A stretch of DNA of 64,000 bases from Adineta ricciae (GCA_905250025.1 CAJNOJ010000030.1:186001-250000); one strand, 5' to 3'. Numbered from the stretch's first letter, positions 37,907 to 50,335 are shown. The notes: generated by a model not told the origin, from the sequence alone. Program-made: numbers and translations.

Positions 37907-40399
37907 TCAGGAAGAATCAGGAGCGCGTCTTGATAGATAGGTTGTACGGTCTGATAAACGTCGATCGGCAGTTAGAAGACAATTTCCTCGTCTAGAATGA
38001 AAACGAATAGAACAAATGAGTACTCAGGCTCGTCAATTTCTTACGAAAATCCAACGACTTTTCGAGTGGCATCTCGATCAAGGTCGGTTTGGGCTAAGAA
38101 TGTCATAAAAGCACTTTCTTCTGTCGGCAATTTACGAACGACGCGTCCTCCATCGCTTATACGTTCGACTAAAAAAACAGAACAGATAGATCGATTCAGT
38201 TGCATATACTATCATTTACATTCCACATTGTGTGTATTTTGATTGACTTGAAATTTAACATCATGTGATAATCTCTGAAATGCGTAAGTAATCATGAAAC
38301 TAGATGGCTAAATTCGAAAGCATAAGTTTACCAAAACTTCATTCGTCGTGGATATAGCATGGATTTCTGCTTCCATGTTGGCCATTTGTGTCAGCATAAA
38401 ATTCCACTACTCGAAAAAAATGAAAATGACGTGAATGCATTTCCGAATGAAATCCTTACCAATGTTTTGAGATGATCATCAGTCAATAATCTTCGTTCCA
38501 TAATACCTGCGAATGCCATTCTTGAATTTCGTTGAACATATAGGACAAGTTCATGCCGTTCTGGTTCATCATTTCGATCCGGTATATTCGTCCAACTAAC
38601 AAGCATCTCTTGACGATCGCTTCTGAGAAACTCCGGTCTCCTTCCATCAGAATTACTTGTCACTGTCGGCGTTCGTTGATGCGATACGCGATGAATGATT
38701 GAAAAGTCCTCGAAATTTTCATCATCACTATATTCACATGAATACACTTCGGTAAGATGAATTCGGTCGATCTTTTCCACTAGATTACTGGGATCTTGTA
38801 TTTCGATCGTTTTTTCCATATCGTTACTCAGTGTTGATGAACGTGATCGTAAACTTTCTAACTTTTGCTCATCTGTCAAAGATTCTTCAATTGGATTCTA
38901 AACGAATACGTTATAAATACCAATCTCTCGAGAAAAACTATTTTACTTGTTCGGTAACATCACCTGAAGGTTCGCTATACGATAACGAAGATACGCTAAT
39001 TACATCTACGGCACTAATCGATGATGATTCATCCATTGTGTCTGTATCAAAACCTCGTTCTTCTGACGAAGCAGACTGATCCATTGATATTATCATACCT
39101 TGCCGTTTTTCACCAGATACCGAAGTCGAGCGTGTCGGAAAGCTAAACCGAGTTCTCAACGGTGATGACAGTCCTTCATCACAAGAGGTCGAAGAATCTT
39201 CGAAGATTTTTATCGACGGTTTCGTCATATTTATAGACAATGTTGGTGTAGGTATTTCATCCACAGCCGTAGCATCGGTATTGGATTCCGAATTAGTTGT
39301 AGTTTCCACGGATCGAGGAAGGTATAAGCGAAATAATGATACACCGTTTTTCAACTTGAATTCCGAATCCCATGGTATACATATTAAATTATCCTGGAGA
39401 AAACGCTCTAAGGTAAGAGATTCTGTTAAGAAGAAACTGAGCTCACCGGTAATTCGTTTCTTAATTGAAAAATAAATTGCAGATAATAGTTCGTATCAGT
39501 ATCAAAGGAAGAATATAAAATCCTACATAGAACAAGAATCTCATATTATTCATAAGCATAGATTTTACTTACTTCTGATCATATCCGAGTAATCCATCTA
39601 TCATCCCATAAGTGAGTTTCAGATATTCGATACTGTGTTTACATTCTAGCAAGACTTTTCCATTGTCCTATGAGAAGACAGATGTACATGTTCTTTTCGT
39701 CCTTTCTTATTCCTACTTTTTTCAACAGCGTATATCCAATAGTTGAAAGCAGGTATGGAACAGATCTGGGGTGGTTTAAAACATAATTCACAATTGGCGT
39801 CAATGCCTGATTAAGAAACTCATTCATTTTTTTGGCCTCTCCATAAGTCTACAGAGAAATTCGTTCCGATCATTAAAATCATTCATTTTTCGGGGGAAAT
39901 TATTTACTGCATGTACATGATTCCACGTACCATAGAGCATATTGAATACATTCATGATATTTTTCAGGTGGATTTGGGCTTCTTCTTCAACGTAACGATC
40001 ATGTGGTGCAAATAAAAACTGAAAAGTTCAAATGAGATTGTCTTTCGTTAATAGCAACATACTTACACCACTGTGTCTGCCGAAATGCTTATGAACGGCT
40101 AGAGCCTTATCGAAATAGAATGTTTGAGGTATGGATCGGAAGAGATCGTGTTGGAAGTATTGCACCATCCCTATCACTTCACCACACTCTAGAATACTCT
40201 ACAGTTTTCTGGCGAAACTCAAAGCCAATTCGAGATTTAAGTCCATACTCACTTGTTTTTTCGATTGTTCGTCAGTCGGATAGAAATATATGATGGCTTC
40301 GGGAACAACATCATTCTCATCGGATGCGCCTCGCATCAAATAAAAGTCGAGGATAAAGAAAAAAGGATTCCATCGTTTTGTTGGAGACTTCAATGTCAT
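37907..40399 (-). CDS. HPS4: HPS4-like longin protein (BLOC-3 subunit)
   Basis: In vertebrates HPS4 with HPS1 forms BLOC-3, the exchange factor for Rab32/Rab38 in lysosome-related organelle biogenesis. The start WNPFFFILDFYLMRGASDEN followed by IIYFYPTDEQSKKQ matches the HPS4 N-terminus (WWNYFF...ICYFYP). Then come longin-type segments IPQTFYFDKALAVHKHFGRH and EEEAQIHLKNIMNVFNMLYG. The middle is Ser/Thr-rich and acidic, probably disordered (38938-39354 and 38460-38880). A C-terminal longin-like piece follows (ELVLYVQRNSRMAFAGIM, then WNFMLTQMANMEAEIHA). The end reads TTYLSRRAPDSS with the stop at 37909-37907. CCZ1 is the main alternative, as both share the longin architecture. About a dozen short introns; some middle joins are approximate. 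Confidence 0.7.
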
Positions 40400-40890
40400 T
40401 GAAACACGTTTCAGATAATAAAAAGTAACATATGACGTTTATTTTTTTACATTTCGATGTCACATTAGAAAACATTTCAGCTTATCAGACTTTACTTATC
40501 TTTGTTTTATATTCTTAATGACTCAATTTGAAAAAAAAACATAGTTCAAAGATGAAGACCTTTCAAAACAAGGAGATTGAGTACAAGAGTTCGCGAATAT
40601 TCCGTTCATATACATATTCTTGTATATATTTATATTTCAGCTTTTCCTGTCGTCTGATATGAAAAAAAAACCATAAATACGAAACATTACAAGAAATAAC
40701 AAATAAGGGTTTGAGAAAATGAAGAGAGAAACAACAGATAATATATATATATGCCTAAATCTGTATGCGATACATATTCATATACTTAATAAACCAGTGT
40801 GAGTGGAAGAAAAATAAATTTTACACATGCGATGTTGATGGCAGATGCTTCTTTTCTTTCGAAGTGTGAACGATGTTGGCAGGATGAGGT

Positions 40891-43800
40891 TTACATGAAT
40901 GTCAATGCATTTGATGAATAATTATTCGTACTGTTATCAGTTTCAATATTTGCTGATGGTGATAATGTGGATAGATTGGAATTATTGGGAAAGAAGTCGG
41001 GGTAAAAATTATTTTGTTGGAAGTAATCGTTATGCCAAGAGGACAGATCTTCGAAAGCCGAAGTCGACGATGATTGAGCAGACGAAGGAGGAACAGAAGG
41101 AAATGAGGTAGAAGTCGAATTTGGTGGTGTATCATCAATTAGTAAATCGATTTCATCATTTAGATCAATTAAATCATTCATAAAGGACGGTGTTGAAGGC
41201 GTCATAGAAGATGGATCTACAATGGAACAGTTCAGATTAGTTTGATTGAGTTGTTCTAGTTGGAGCACTTACTAAGTAGATATCGATTCATTGAATTAGT
41301 TGGCAGCGATGGATGAAGTGATGGTGGTGCCATTTGGGACGGTTTGGGTCCATTTTCAGATGGCGTTGATGGGGGTTGACGAATGGCAAAGAATTTTCCA
41401 TCCGGTGTTCGGATATATGAACCTCGAGAACCTTTGATTACATGAATACGTACACCAGCTGGAATATGTTCACGTTCGATCGTACTCAGTTGGACTTCCA
41501 ATGCTAGAAAGAACGGCAAATAATAAGACTTTCTTTATTTTTTCACTACATTACTTACGATTTCTCAAAACGATTGGTTGCACAGATATCCCATGTTGCT
41601 TTAATTGTTCCAACTTCTCATCGGTCGATTGCTGTTGTACGTAATGAGGTAATGGTGTCATCGAGACTGTAGATCGTAATGGTTGATACAGCGGATAACG
41701 AGAATCCAGAGAAGATGTCGATGGCGAAGAGTGAAAGTACGAACGTGATTCGTACTCATTCAAAAAGCGAGAATTTCTAAAGAGAAAGAAAACACAATCC
41801 GAAAGAAAAAGATTTTTCATTTGTATCTTACGATCTTGATGGATGAAGCCTGGAACGATATGAAAAAGCACTCATTCGTTTTTCATCGTGATATTCTTTC
41901 TCGGCACGACGCTTTTCTGCTGATGTTAATTGATATTCTTTACGATCACATAGAAGGGACTCATGAGTAAATGGAATCTTGGTTATCGATTGTGCGTATT
42001 CTATACATGTAGTTTTCAGGATTGGGTCATCAGTTGTTTCGCCGACTTTCTCGATCAAATCTGCAGCTGGTGGTTCTTCTTCGGCCTAAACAAATCTTTT
42101 TAAAACAACATCAGAAGACAAACGACGAATTTACCGCAAAATGAAGCAAGTTCTCGACTTCGTTCCTTGTGAATTGATTCTGTGGTTGCAGTTCATCCAC
42201 AACACGATCCGACATACCCTGTTTTGCTATCTGACGATCATAAATACGTTTTTCCATCGTGAAATCCGCGATTAATCTATATATGTAGCAATGTCGTTTT
42301 TGTCCGTAGCGATACACTCGACACACGGCCTGTGCATCCAGACAAGGATTCCATGAGACATCCATAACAATTACACGATTGGCTGCGATTAAATTTATTC
42401 CCAGACAACCCGCACTAATGAAAAGGAAACACATAAAAAGAAGACTGTCGTTAAAAACGACTTACCGAGTAGACAATAGAAATAGTTTTGCATTTGAATT
42501 TGGTGCGTTGAATGCATTGATCAATTTCTCTCGATCTAAACTGTTTGTTCCGCCATCAAGTCCTACATCGATGAACATAGTTCGTAAAAAAAGCCATCGA
42601 GAGACTTGTTTCACAAGGACTTACGATAATAGTTCACATTCTTTTCCCATTTCTGATCTGTATTTGGTATGTAACGTTGACTAAGGAATTCTTCGAGTTT
42701 ATTCAATGACAATAAACTTTGACTAAATATCAAAACTTTATCTCCAACTTCTATACACAAATTTAGTATAGTCAGAGCCACTTGAAATTTAATCCCATTG
42801 CTCAATTGACCACAAACGTATGAACTTAAAATTGGATTTGCCTGAAAATTCAGTTATCTCTTGTGCAGATTCACTTTTCAAGAGTTTTAACTTACAAAGT
42901 CATAATCAAATTCTTTTTTTTCAATTGGATAGATCGTTGCTGGCAGTTCGTAAGGATTCGATATTTGCGATGATGATCGATTGTTTGCAGTTAAGCGCGC
43001 ATTCGATCGTGTTTTCGTCGCTGTTGTCGTCTTGCTTGTTGAATTCGGTTCGATTTCAAGATCTAAATCGACTTCTAAACCATCCTGACGATCGCGAACG
43101 AACTTATACAGAACGTCAGCATGGTTCCAAATCTATTGAAAACAAAAGTAGACTCTCTCAAAGTTCAACTCATCATCTTTACTTTGCAACAAATGGCAAA
43201 TGCTCGTAATGGATTTAACGTTTTCTCTGAAGAATTCGATAACGCACCGACAGCTTCAAGGAATTTCATATAAAGCTGTCTTTGAACGGAGGATAGTTTT
43301 AATAAAATAACGTATTCTGTTTTGGGTGGCAGATCACATTGAAGTACATCATGGCCACGCCTTTGAATGAAACCTTCGAGTAAACTGTGTAAGACATGTG
43401 CACGTGCACGCATCAATTTTCGATCTTCGAGTGTTGAGTCAATACATTGACCGTTGAGAATAGGACGTTCGAACATATTACAAAATTCTAATTTACTACC
43501 AAGATAATTCGGACGAACGAAATCGACCATACACCAGTATTCTATAGAATGAATAAATAAATGCTTTGAGAGATCTCCAAAGGCAAAGAATGAAAATTAC
43601 CGATGAGATTGTTTTGTAGTGGATAACCAGTGAGAACAATCCGACGACTAGAAGGAAATGCACAAATGTTTCAATGCCGAAGCAAATCAGAGATACATAC
43701 GGTGTACGAATTGATTTCAAAGCAACCGCAACACCTGCTTGATGGTTTTTAATTCGATGTCCTTCGTCACAAATGACTAGGTCTGGTGAAAGTAAAGCAT

Positions 43801-45292
43801 TACGAACATCTAGAATATGTACAGAATAGTATAGTTGATGAAGTTAAATCGAACTGCTTTTCCTCTCACATTCCATGACTTCGCAATTCTTTTCTTCTTC
43901 TTCGAGATCGACGATAACAGGCGTTGTCGGTCGTATTAGAGTTGATTTATTTATATTGTTATTTTTTGTGGACGAATTCGTTTGAGTATTCTTCTTCGTT
44001 ACCAACAATCGAAACATTTCATATCCAAGAATAAGGGCTCCACCAGTTTGTGACCAATTTTGTACGATTTTAGCCCGTTGAGTAATCTTTTTCGATGTTT
44101 CATTCAATATATACAACTGAAATAAGCGTCTGTATTCAAGATTCGAATCGTCGATCGGACACCAACGATTGAATTCACTCAACCAGTTCTGTATTGTATT
44201 TATCGGCACAACAATTAGAACTGATTTGGCTGTTGTATATTGCAAGAGAATGTCAATAAATGTTATAACCTATTGAGATTTCAAAAAAATAAGTTGATGG
44301 AAGAGAGTTAAGAAGAAGCATGCTTACTTGGAGAGTTTTTCCACAACCCATGGAATGTGCAAGGATACAACCAAGACCACGTGTCGCTTGAAAGCGTTTA
44401 AGAGATTCAACGATGTTATCATACATAAAACGTATACCACCGATTTGATGTGGTTTGAGATCGGAACAAAGATGTTTTGGTATGTACAAATCAGGATCAT
44501 CGCTGGGATGGTTGACATTGACCAGAATATTGCCTAAATAAGGAACAACATCAAGCAAATCTAGTTTCATTCAAAAGCTCGTTTACCATTCTCATCTGGT
44601 ACATTAACTCGATCATCAAGGTGCAATCGTTGTAATTTCTGTGTTAATTTATCATTGACTGTTTCGGTATCACTATCAACATACTGAACATCTGAATCAT
44701 TGCTATTTTCATTGGTATCCTTTATCGATGGATTTTCCTCTGAAAAAATGAAATTTCCATTTCAAACCTTTTAAACAACTGAGAATACCATACCTGAACC
44801 AAAATTCTGTTTTATTGAAGAACTTTTTGTTTCATCATCATCATCATCGTCATCATCGATAATAATGCATTCTTGTTCATTGGATTTTGGTATGGTAGAT
44901 GGCTGAACTGATTGTGTTGGTACGTAACTGTAAGCAGGTTGAAATTGTTGATTGATTTCTTCTAAGCGTTTCAAACGGTCTTGTTCAGCTTTCAATGCGG
45001 ATAATGTATCATCCTGTAGTTTATCATTGGTGAACAAAGTTCGAATATTTCGACGCATATAACTTGGCTGTGATTTCGATTTTTTCTTCTTCTTTTTCTT
45101 TTGTTCTTTATTATCAGATGATGGGTCCAATTTACGTTTCTGTATTTTAAGTTTTAATCCATTTGTTGGTGAAAGATTTGCCACGAGAGTTTCTTGTTCA
45201 TTGTCTTCTTCTGAAGGTGAGTTCTCATCATCATCATCATCGTCATCAGCTAAAAATTCGTCTAATGTATCCGATAAAGGTGATTCGGCCAT
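40891..45292 (-). CDS. RAD54L2: SNF2-family helicase RAD54L2/ARIP4
   Basis: This is an ATP-dependent chromatin translocase; vertebrate ARIP4 acts with the androgen receptor and on TOP2 lesions. The N-terminus is acidic ([14 protein letters not shown]) with a Lys-rich stretch and SUMO-interaction-like [11 protein letters not shown]. The helicase core reads [14 protein letters not shown], motif [16 protein letters not shown], then [12 protein letters not shown] in reduced form, GYEMFRLL, and [12 protein letters not shown] sequence near 43760. The second lobe includes [62 protein letters not shown] and [19 protein letters not shown]. The C-terminus is Ser/Pro-rich and ends NALTFM. The ARIP4-specific wording excludes ATRX and RAD54. 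Motif I has Cys where Leu is usual (GCGKT). Many short introns. A 5' UTR intron is likely around 45318-45350. Confidence 0.95.
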
Positions 45293-46303
45293 TGCTTCTT
45301 CAAAATAAAGTATCACTAGATTTGAACGTGATTATAGACCGACTTACTTGATTCGTTCCTTCTTTTTGTTCCGTTCCTATTTATATTTATTATTTATGTG
45401 CACTTTCATTCTTTGCCTAACCCGTGCAAATCGCTTATGATTGGTTGAGTAGTTTTAGCCAATAGGAAAATCTGGTCTTGTGTCAAATAAATGTTGCAGA
45501 AAAATTATTATTTATCCTAAATCTTTCGGTGAAAAAATTATTGATATTCCTTGAAAATATTCAACTGTGATCGCGTATGTTAAACAAACGAGCTCGTCTA
45601 GATTGCAACCGACAGCTAAGTGAAAGTCATAAAAGAGTAGATGTACACAAAGGTATATATGTTGACATTAGTGGGAATATTAGAGTTGTTCTGTTACATG
45701 ACGAAATTACGGATTACAACTAAGTTTTGTAAGTCATAGGTTCGTGAAAAATTCTCATGTATTGACAAAATACCTTCTTCCTATGTTTTCCAGCATAGAA
45801 TATCAATATCGCTTCATTAACGCACATCGAATCCGATGAGCATTCGTCGACTGTTTAACTAACAGTAGATATGAAGCCTATCGAACTATTTTTGTCAGTG
45901 GTCTTCGTTAAAGTCATCAGCGGATATCTTTAACCAATCTACGAGAATCTATTCAAAGATTGCGCCGAAATAATATATCAGAAGTTTGATCCACTTCAAT
46001 ACATGTAACTCTAGTTTTTGCTACTAACAAAAACGAAACCGAACAGATGAATCTAGGCATTTTGTTTATCAAGAAAGAATTTTTCGTGACGGGGCTTCTT
46101 AGATTACTTTGACATTAATTTAGTCCGAGTACGTTTGTCTGTGTCATTCGTGTGGAGTATAAAAGAAACTTTGAGCATTCACCCACCTATTTCAATGCCG
46201 TCTGGTTGGTTGTTTTCTCATATCCAATAGGAGACTTGTGTATTGTATGTACAGTTCAGCCAAATCGAAGTTTGAATGAGTTCTAACAATTCGATAATTA
46301 ATC
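45293..46303. promoter_or_regulatory. Divergent intergenic region between RAD54L2 and EME1
   Basis: About 1 kb separates two genes that point away from each other. The first part likely contains the RAD54L2 5' UTR exon (GT donor near 45350, acceptor near 45318 on the minus strand). I see no other coding region or RNA gene. The rest probably holds promoters for both directions, including the EME1-PHOSPHO2-CLPP run. Confidence 0.4.
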
Positions 46304-47237
46304 ATGAGTAAAGCACATGAAGTTACAGCATGGATCGATTTGAATATCATCGATAAACCATGGGGCAAATCATTAACAAAAGAATTCGATGATAAAAAGG
46401 CGAAGTATCTGATCGAAAGCATGCCGGTGCCAAATACGATCACATGGTTGGTCTTTGTCTGCCTATCGGTTCACCACCTTAAACTTTACTTTCAGGTCGA
46501 TAACCAATGTTGCGAACAATATCGATGAAGAGTTCGTCAGTCAATTGCTACTTTTAATGACAACTGACCAATTCTTTCAGTTTGTTTCGGTTTGTAATAC
46601 AAACAAGAGTAACATGGCAGATCTTTTTCAAACAATAAACGATAAATATAAATGTAAAAAGGCGATTACCATTGTTATTATCGGTGTGAATTCTTCTTTA
46701 ACCCTTGGTAAATCATTAACACGCTCGTCGAACATCAAAGTTACTGATTTGGACAACATCTATCTCGATCTGCAGCTTCAATTCAACTGCGTTATCAAAT
46801 TCGCTGAAAATGATCCCGAGCTTTCTTCCTTAATTCTTTCCTTCACCAAAGCGGTCACAGTTGCACCGGAAAAACGCTTGAAAAACTTGTCACCATTCTC
46901 TTTTCATGTCGACACACTAAAGCAATATAAAGCGATTCGTGTGGATATCGATCAAGCAAACAAAACCTTAGATTTACTGTGGAAACAAATCCTTCAGCAA
47001 TTTCCACATATGGGTATCGAACAAGCACAAGCGATTGTGAATCAGTATGGCACTATTCAAAGTTTGATTCAAGCGTACAAACAATGTGCGACGGAGAACG
47101 ATGCGAAATTATTATTAGCAGATATTCAAGTTCGACGAGGAGCAGGAGTATTGACGACAACGAGAAAGATCGGACCACAAATGTCTGAAAAGATCTGGAA
47201 ACTTTTTACTTCCATGGATGGAAATGATCTTCTCTAA
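46304..47237 (+). CDS. EME1: EME1 subunit of the MUS81-EME1 structure-specific endonuclease
   Basis: EME1 is the non-catalytic partner of MUS81 and helps resolve branched DNA and stalled forks. Two exons (46304-46446 and 46496-47237) join in phase (N-T-I-T-W-S) into 294 residues. The ERCC4-like domain is recognised by VTDLDNIYLDLQLQFNC, ILSFTKAVTVAPEKRLKN and TFSFHV-like phrases. The C-terminal helix-hairpin-helix region reads GIEQAQAIVNQYGTIQSL, AYKQC, LLADIQVRRGAGVL and IGPQMSEKIWKLF, closely matching vertebrate EME1. It is about half the usual length: the long N-terminal extension is missing or on an exon I did not find. PHOSPHO2-like starts 113 bp after its stop codon. Confidence 0.92.
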
Positions 47238-47350
47238 ACATTTCGTACAATGAATTCTACTTATCTTTGATGTTCTTCTAGATAATATTATCTCAATATC
47301 TATTTGATCATTGCAATTTATCTGCAAGCTTTATCTTTCAGATAAGAACA
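47238..47350 (+). promoter_or_regulatory. Intercistronic gap with acceptor upstream of the phosphatase
   Basis: This 113-bp gap ends with a pyrimidine-rich acceptor (TTTATCTTTCAG, AG at 47340-47341) nine bases before the ATG at 47351. No convincing donor is seen in the gap, so the acceptor may receive a spliced leader. Confidence 0.45.
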
Positions 47351-48070
47351 ATGTTTCTCGTTGCGTTTGATTTCGATCATACGATCATTGATATTAACTC
47401 GGATGTTCATGTTAACCAACTATTTCCAACGGAAGAAGATCGAAAAAATGCGGATAAAAATTGTGCGCAGTTCGACTGTTGGACCGATCATATGCAAGAC
47501 AAGTTCCGTCAATTACAAAAGTTGAACATCACCGAGAACGATTATATAAGAAATATGCAAGAAATTCCATTAACAAATGGTTTTTCACATTTGATTCATT
47601 ATTTATATTCAATTCCCCGCAGTCATCTAATAATAATTAGTGATTCAAATCTTGTTTTCATCGAAACAATATTAAAATATTATCAACTCGATCACATGTT
47701 CAAGGACATTTTCACCAATCCGGCGTACTTTAACAAGGATGAACAATGTTTAATTGTGGAACAGTACGGTCAGCAAACTTGTCCAACGTGTCCGTCGAAT
47801 ATGTGTAAACGAGAAATCATTGAAAAATATGTACGAACGAAATTCGATGAGCCGGTGCCGGTGGTGTTTATCGGTGACGGACATAATGATGTTTGTGCAG
47901 CGAAGTGTTTGAAAAAAGATGATCTTGTGTGTGCGAGAAGTGGATATCGTATGGCGAAAGAATTGAAACAACAAAGAGAATTAGGAACTAGTGAACTGCA
48001 AGCCGAGTTTTTTGAATGGAATGATGGGAAAGATATCGAAGATTTTATCAAAAGAAATCGAATAAAATAG
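47351..48070 (+). CDS. PHOSPHO2: PHOSPHO1/PHOSPHO2-family HAD phosphatase
   Basis: A HAD-superfamily phosphatase; vertebrate PHOSPHO2 prefers pyridoxal 5'-phosphate, while PHOSPHO1 acts on phosphocholine and phosphoethanolamine. A single exon encodes 239 residues, the usual family length. Motif I FDFDHTIID contains the nucleophile and acid/base aspartates. Motif II is IIISDSN, the motif III lysine lies in MCKREII, and motif IV is IGDGHNDVCAA. The cysteine-rich TCPTCPSNMCK is typical of this family. PHOSPHO2 is preferred over PHOSPHO1 because of the short N-terminus, but substrate cannot be told from sequence alone. It is the middle gene of the EME1-PHOSPHO2-CLPP run. Confidence 0.93.
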   Translation: MFLVAFDFDHTIIDINSDVHVNQLFPTEEDRKNADKNCAQFDCWTDHMQDKFRQLQKLNITENDYIRNMQEIPLTNGFSHLIHYLYSIPRSHLIIISDSNLVFIETILKYYQLDHMFKDIFTNPAYFNKDEQCLIVEQYGQQTCPTCPSNMCKREIIEKYVRTKFDEPVPVVFIGDGHNDVCAAKCLKKDDLVCARSGYRMAKELKQQRELGTSELQAEFFEWNDGKDIEDFIKRNRIK

Positions 48071-48102
48071 TTTTATTTTTATTTTTCTTTCAGATTTTGT
48101 GA
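48071..48102 (+). promoter_or_regulatory. 32-bp intercistronic gap with splice acceptor (PHOSPHO2/CLPP)
   Basis: Just 32 bases lie between the phosphatase stop codon and the CLPP ATG. They are almost wholly T-rich and end in a textbook acceptor (ATTTTTCTTTCAG, AG at 48092-48093). There is no room for a cis intron or a separate promoter, which favours trans-splicing of a polycistronic transcript. Confidence 0.55.
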
Positions 48103-49407
48103 ATGCAGTCGATTTTAAAACGATGTCTTTTGGTATGTATCTTTCGTGTTCGAACATCTACAAGACTATTACCGAATTCTCAGGACGAAAATAAGAGGAA
48201 ACGAGCAGCGCATGTGATGTTCTATTAAATTATACGCCTTTCATTTTCATTCCATACTTATTAGTTAGAGAAATCATGTATGACAGGTGTCAAACTGTTT
48301 TAAAACTAAACATATTGGTTGCTAATTTTTTCATTAAAATCGACGCATGATTTCGGAAAATGAACGAAATCTCGTGAAATCATTGTTCTTATTTCTTTGA
48401 AAGACACCGACGTTCCAATGTCTGACACAACGATCTAACTTACATCTTTCATCGAAATGCTTGTTTCCATTGATACCTATGGTGGTCGAACAGACAGGAC
48501 GCGGTGAACGAGCTTATGATATATATTCTCGTTTACTGAAAGAACGAATTATTTGTGTGATGGGGCCAATAACTGATGAATTGTCAAGTTTAGTCATCGC
48601 GCAACTTCTTTTTCTGCAATCGGAAAGTTCAAAGAAACCTGTTCATATGTATATCAATAGTCCTGGTTAGTCAATCAATTCTTTGTATGTTTAACCAAGA
48701 AGTTTTCTTTCTATTAGGTGGAATTGTTACTGCTGGTCTTGGAATTTACGATACAATGCAAGTAAGTTTGAAGATTTTGAATGAACTGTCATGCACTGAG
48801 CTATTTTCAGTATATCACCCCGCCGATTGCAACATGGTGCGTTGGACAAGCATGTTCGATGGTGAGAAAAAGGTAGCGAGATAAAAAGATTACTATGTAC
48901 TTTTGTATCTTGTAGGCGTCGCTCTTATTAACATCCGGTACACATGGCCTACGTCATTCACTGCCTAATTCGTAAGTAATGAGTATCAGTTGTGAAAAAA
49001 ATATAACCTAAGTTTGCTACCATAGGAGAATTATGGTTCATCAACCTTCCGGTGGCGTCCAGGTACTAAGTAGTTTTACTGTTTCGTTGTCTATTTCATC
49101 TCATTAACAAAAAAGGGGCAAGCAACTGACATTATGATCCATGCGGAAGAAATATTGAAATTGAAGCGTGTCGTGAATAGATTATATGTTAAACATACAG
49201 GCCAATCAGCTGAAGAAATTGGTAAAATTCTGTAGATAGCCTCGTTTCAATTGACTGATGCGTTTCATTATAGAAAAGTTACTCGAACGTGATCGATTTT
49301 TTGATGCTGAAAGTGCTAAATGTCTCGGGTTGATTGATAAAGTTCTTGAACATCCTATCGTCGATATACAAACAGACGAAAACAAGCAATCGAAATCAAA
49401 TACTTAG
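48103..49407 (+). CDS. CLPP: Mitochondrial ATP-dependent Clp protease proteolytic subunit
   Basis: ClpP forms a tetradecameric serine protease barrel that degrades mitochondrial matrix proteins with the ClpX unfoldase. The first exon (48103-48132) encodes [10 protein letters not shown], an amphipathic basic start typical of import signals. It joins in phase across a 270-bp intron to 48404 ([19 protein letters not shown]). The mature part reads [20 protein letters not shown]. The catalytic triad is visible: Ser in CVGQACSM, His in IMVHQPSGG, and Asp in [11 protein letters not shown]. Several short introns split the rest. The C-terminus is short and lacks the long Pro/Ala tail of the human enzyme. 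The first exon is my inference from phase and targeting character. Confidence 0.93.
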
Positions 49408-49810
49408 TGTAAACAATCAGTTTTTACAATAAACTTTTAGTTAACATTGGAATTCGATTCTGTTGAAACAAATCTAGGTTCATCTTCTCATTATTGTCCG
49501 CCATGATGACAGTTACAAAAAAAAACATATTAAAGTCTGTCACGATACCATCAAGAAATCTAATTCTCTCAATACTTGTCTGAGAACATCGGCTTATTTC
49601 CTTGTCACATCATCAGCATTCTAGAGGACCGCCTTGTATTCTATTTCTATTTTTATCTGTCATCATCACATCCTTGAACAAGCAAGATTTGTTTAGAGAC
49701 TGTTTGAACCTCATTATTTGTCTTTATTGGCGAAAGAAAATTTCAAGCAAGCAAAGATTTGTTTAGAAAAAGTGGATGTCAAGTTGAGTAGAAAGTTCTT
49801 TTGATACACT
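49408..49810. other. Convergent intergenic gap
   Basis: About 400 bp between CLPP and the small minus-strand gene. AATAAA near 49427 is a likely CLPP poly-A signal. Nothing else is recognised. Confidence 0.45.
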
Positions 49811-50074
49811 TTACGACAGAACATTACGCATTAGCCCTATAGCAATACCGCTGAGCTCATTTGCAACCATAGGAGGAACGCCCATGCGTTGTGCACCGTA
49901 TTGTACGAGATGAGATGCGATGGCTTCTCCTTGAGGAAAATAAGATGCGTACATTGGAGATGCATATTGATTTCGACGGGGCGAATTGTTATTATTTAGA
50001 TAATTTTGCATCTGAGCCGCCACTTTGTTGTAATGAAAGCCCGTACCAGCGCTCATGCCTGTTGGGTAATTCAT
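49811..50074 (-). CDS. Small hypothetical protein
   Basis: One exon encodes 87 residues. The N-terminal half is Asn/Tyr/Met-rich (YLNNNNSPRRNQYASPMY). The C-terminal half has an amphipathic character (GEAIASHLVQYGAQRMGV, then ELSGIAIGLMRNVLS). There is no signal peptide or membrane segment. I do not recognise the family. It could be a real short gene, since the composition is protein-like and the frame has a normal ATG and stop. It could equally be a chance frame or part of a longer spliced gene. Confidence 0.4.
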   Translation of the reverse strand: MNYPTGMSAGTGFHYNKVAAQMQNYLNNNNSPRRNQYASPMYASYFPQGEAIASHLVQYGAQRMGVPPMVANELSGIAIGLMRNVLS

Positions 50075-50335
50075 TTGTGAACTTAATCAATGCTGCCTTT
50101 CTTTGTGAGTGTTGCTACACGAATGAAATCGCACTCGAAGAATGCGAAATCACGTATAATTTAGTTTCAGTGAAGCAGAACGCGAATAAAGAGCGAAACG
50201 TAATAATAATGCACCATGTATGTTATTATTAGTCAACATTTTTATTTGATATTGACGTCAAATGGTAACGAGAAGCGAAGGAGAGAGAATACACAATACC
50301 CGCAGAACATCAAATGCAGACCCTCACCCTTCTAT

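Noticed and set aside
37997..38242. Plus-strand open frame between the nicotinic gene and HPS4
   Set aside because: It lies antisense to the last HPS4-like exons, which read through in phase and end at a proper stop codon.
43165..43209. Plus-strand frames across RAD54L2
   Set aside because: They are antisense shadows of conserved helicase exons.
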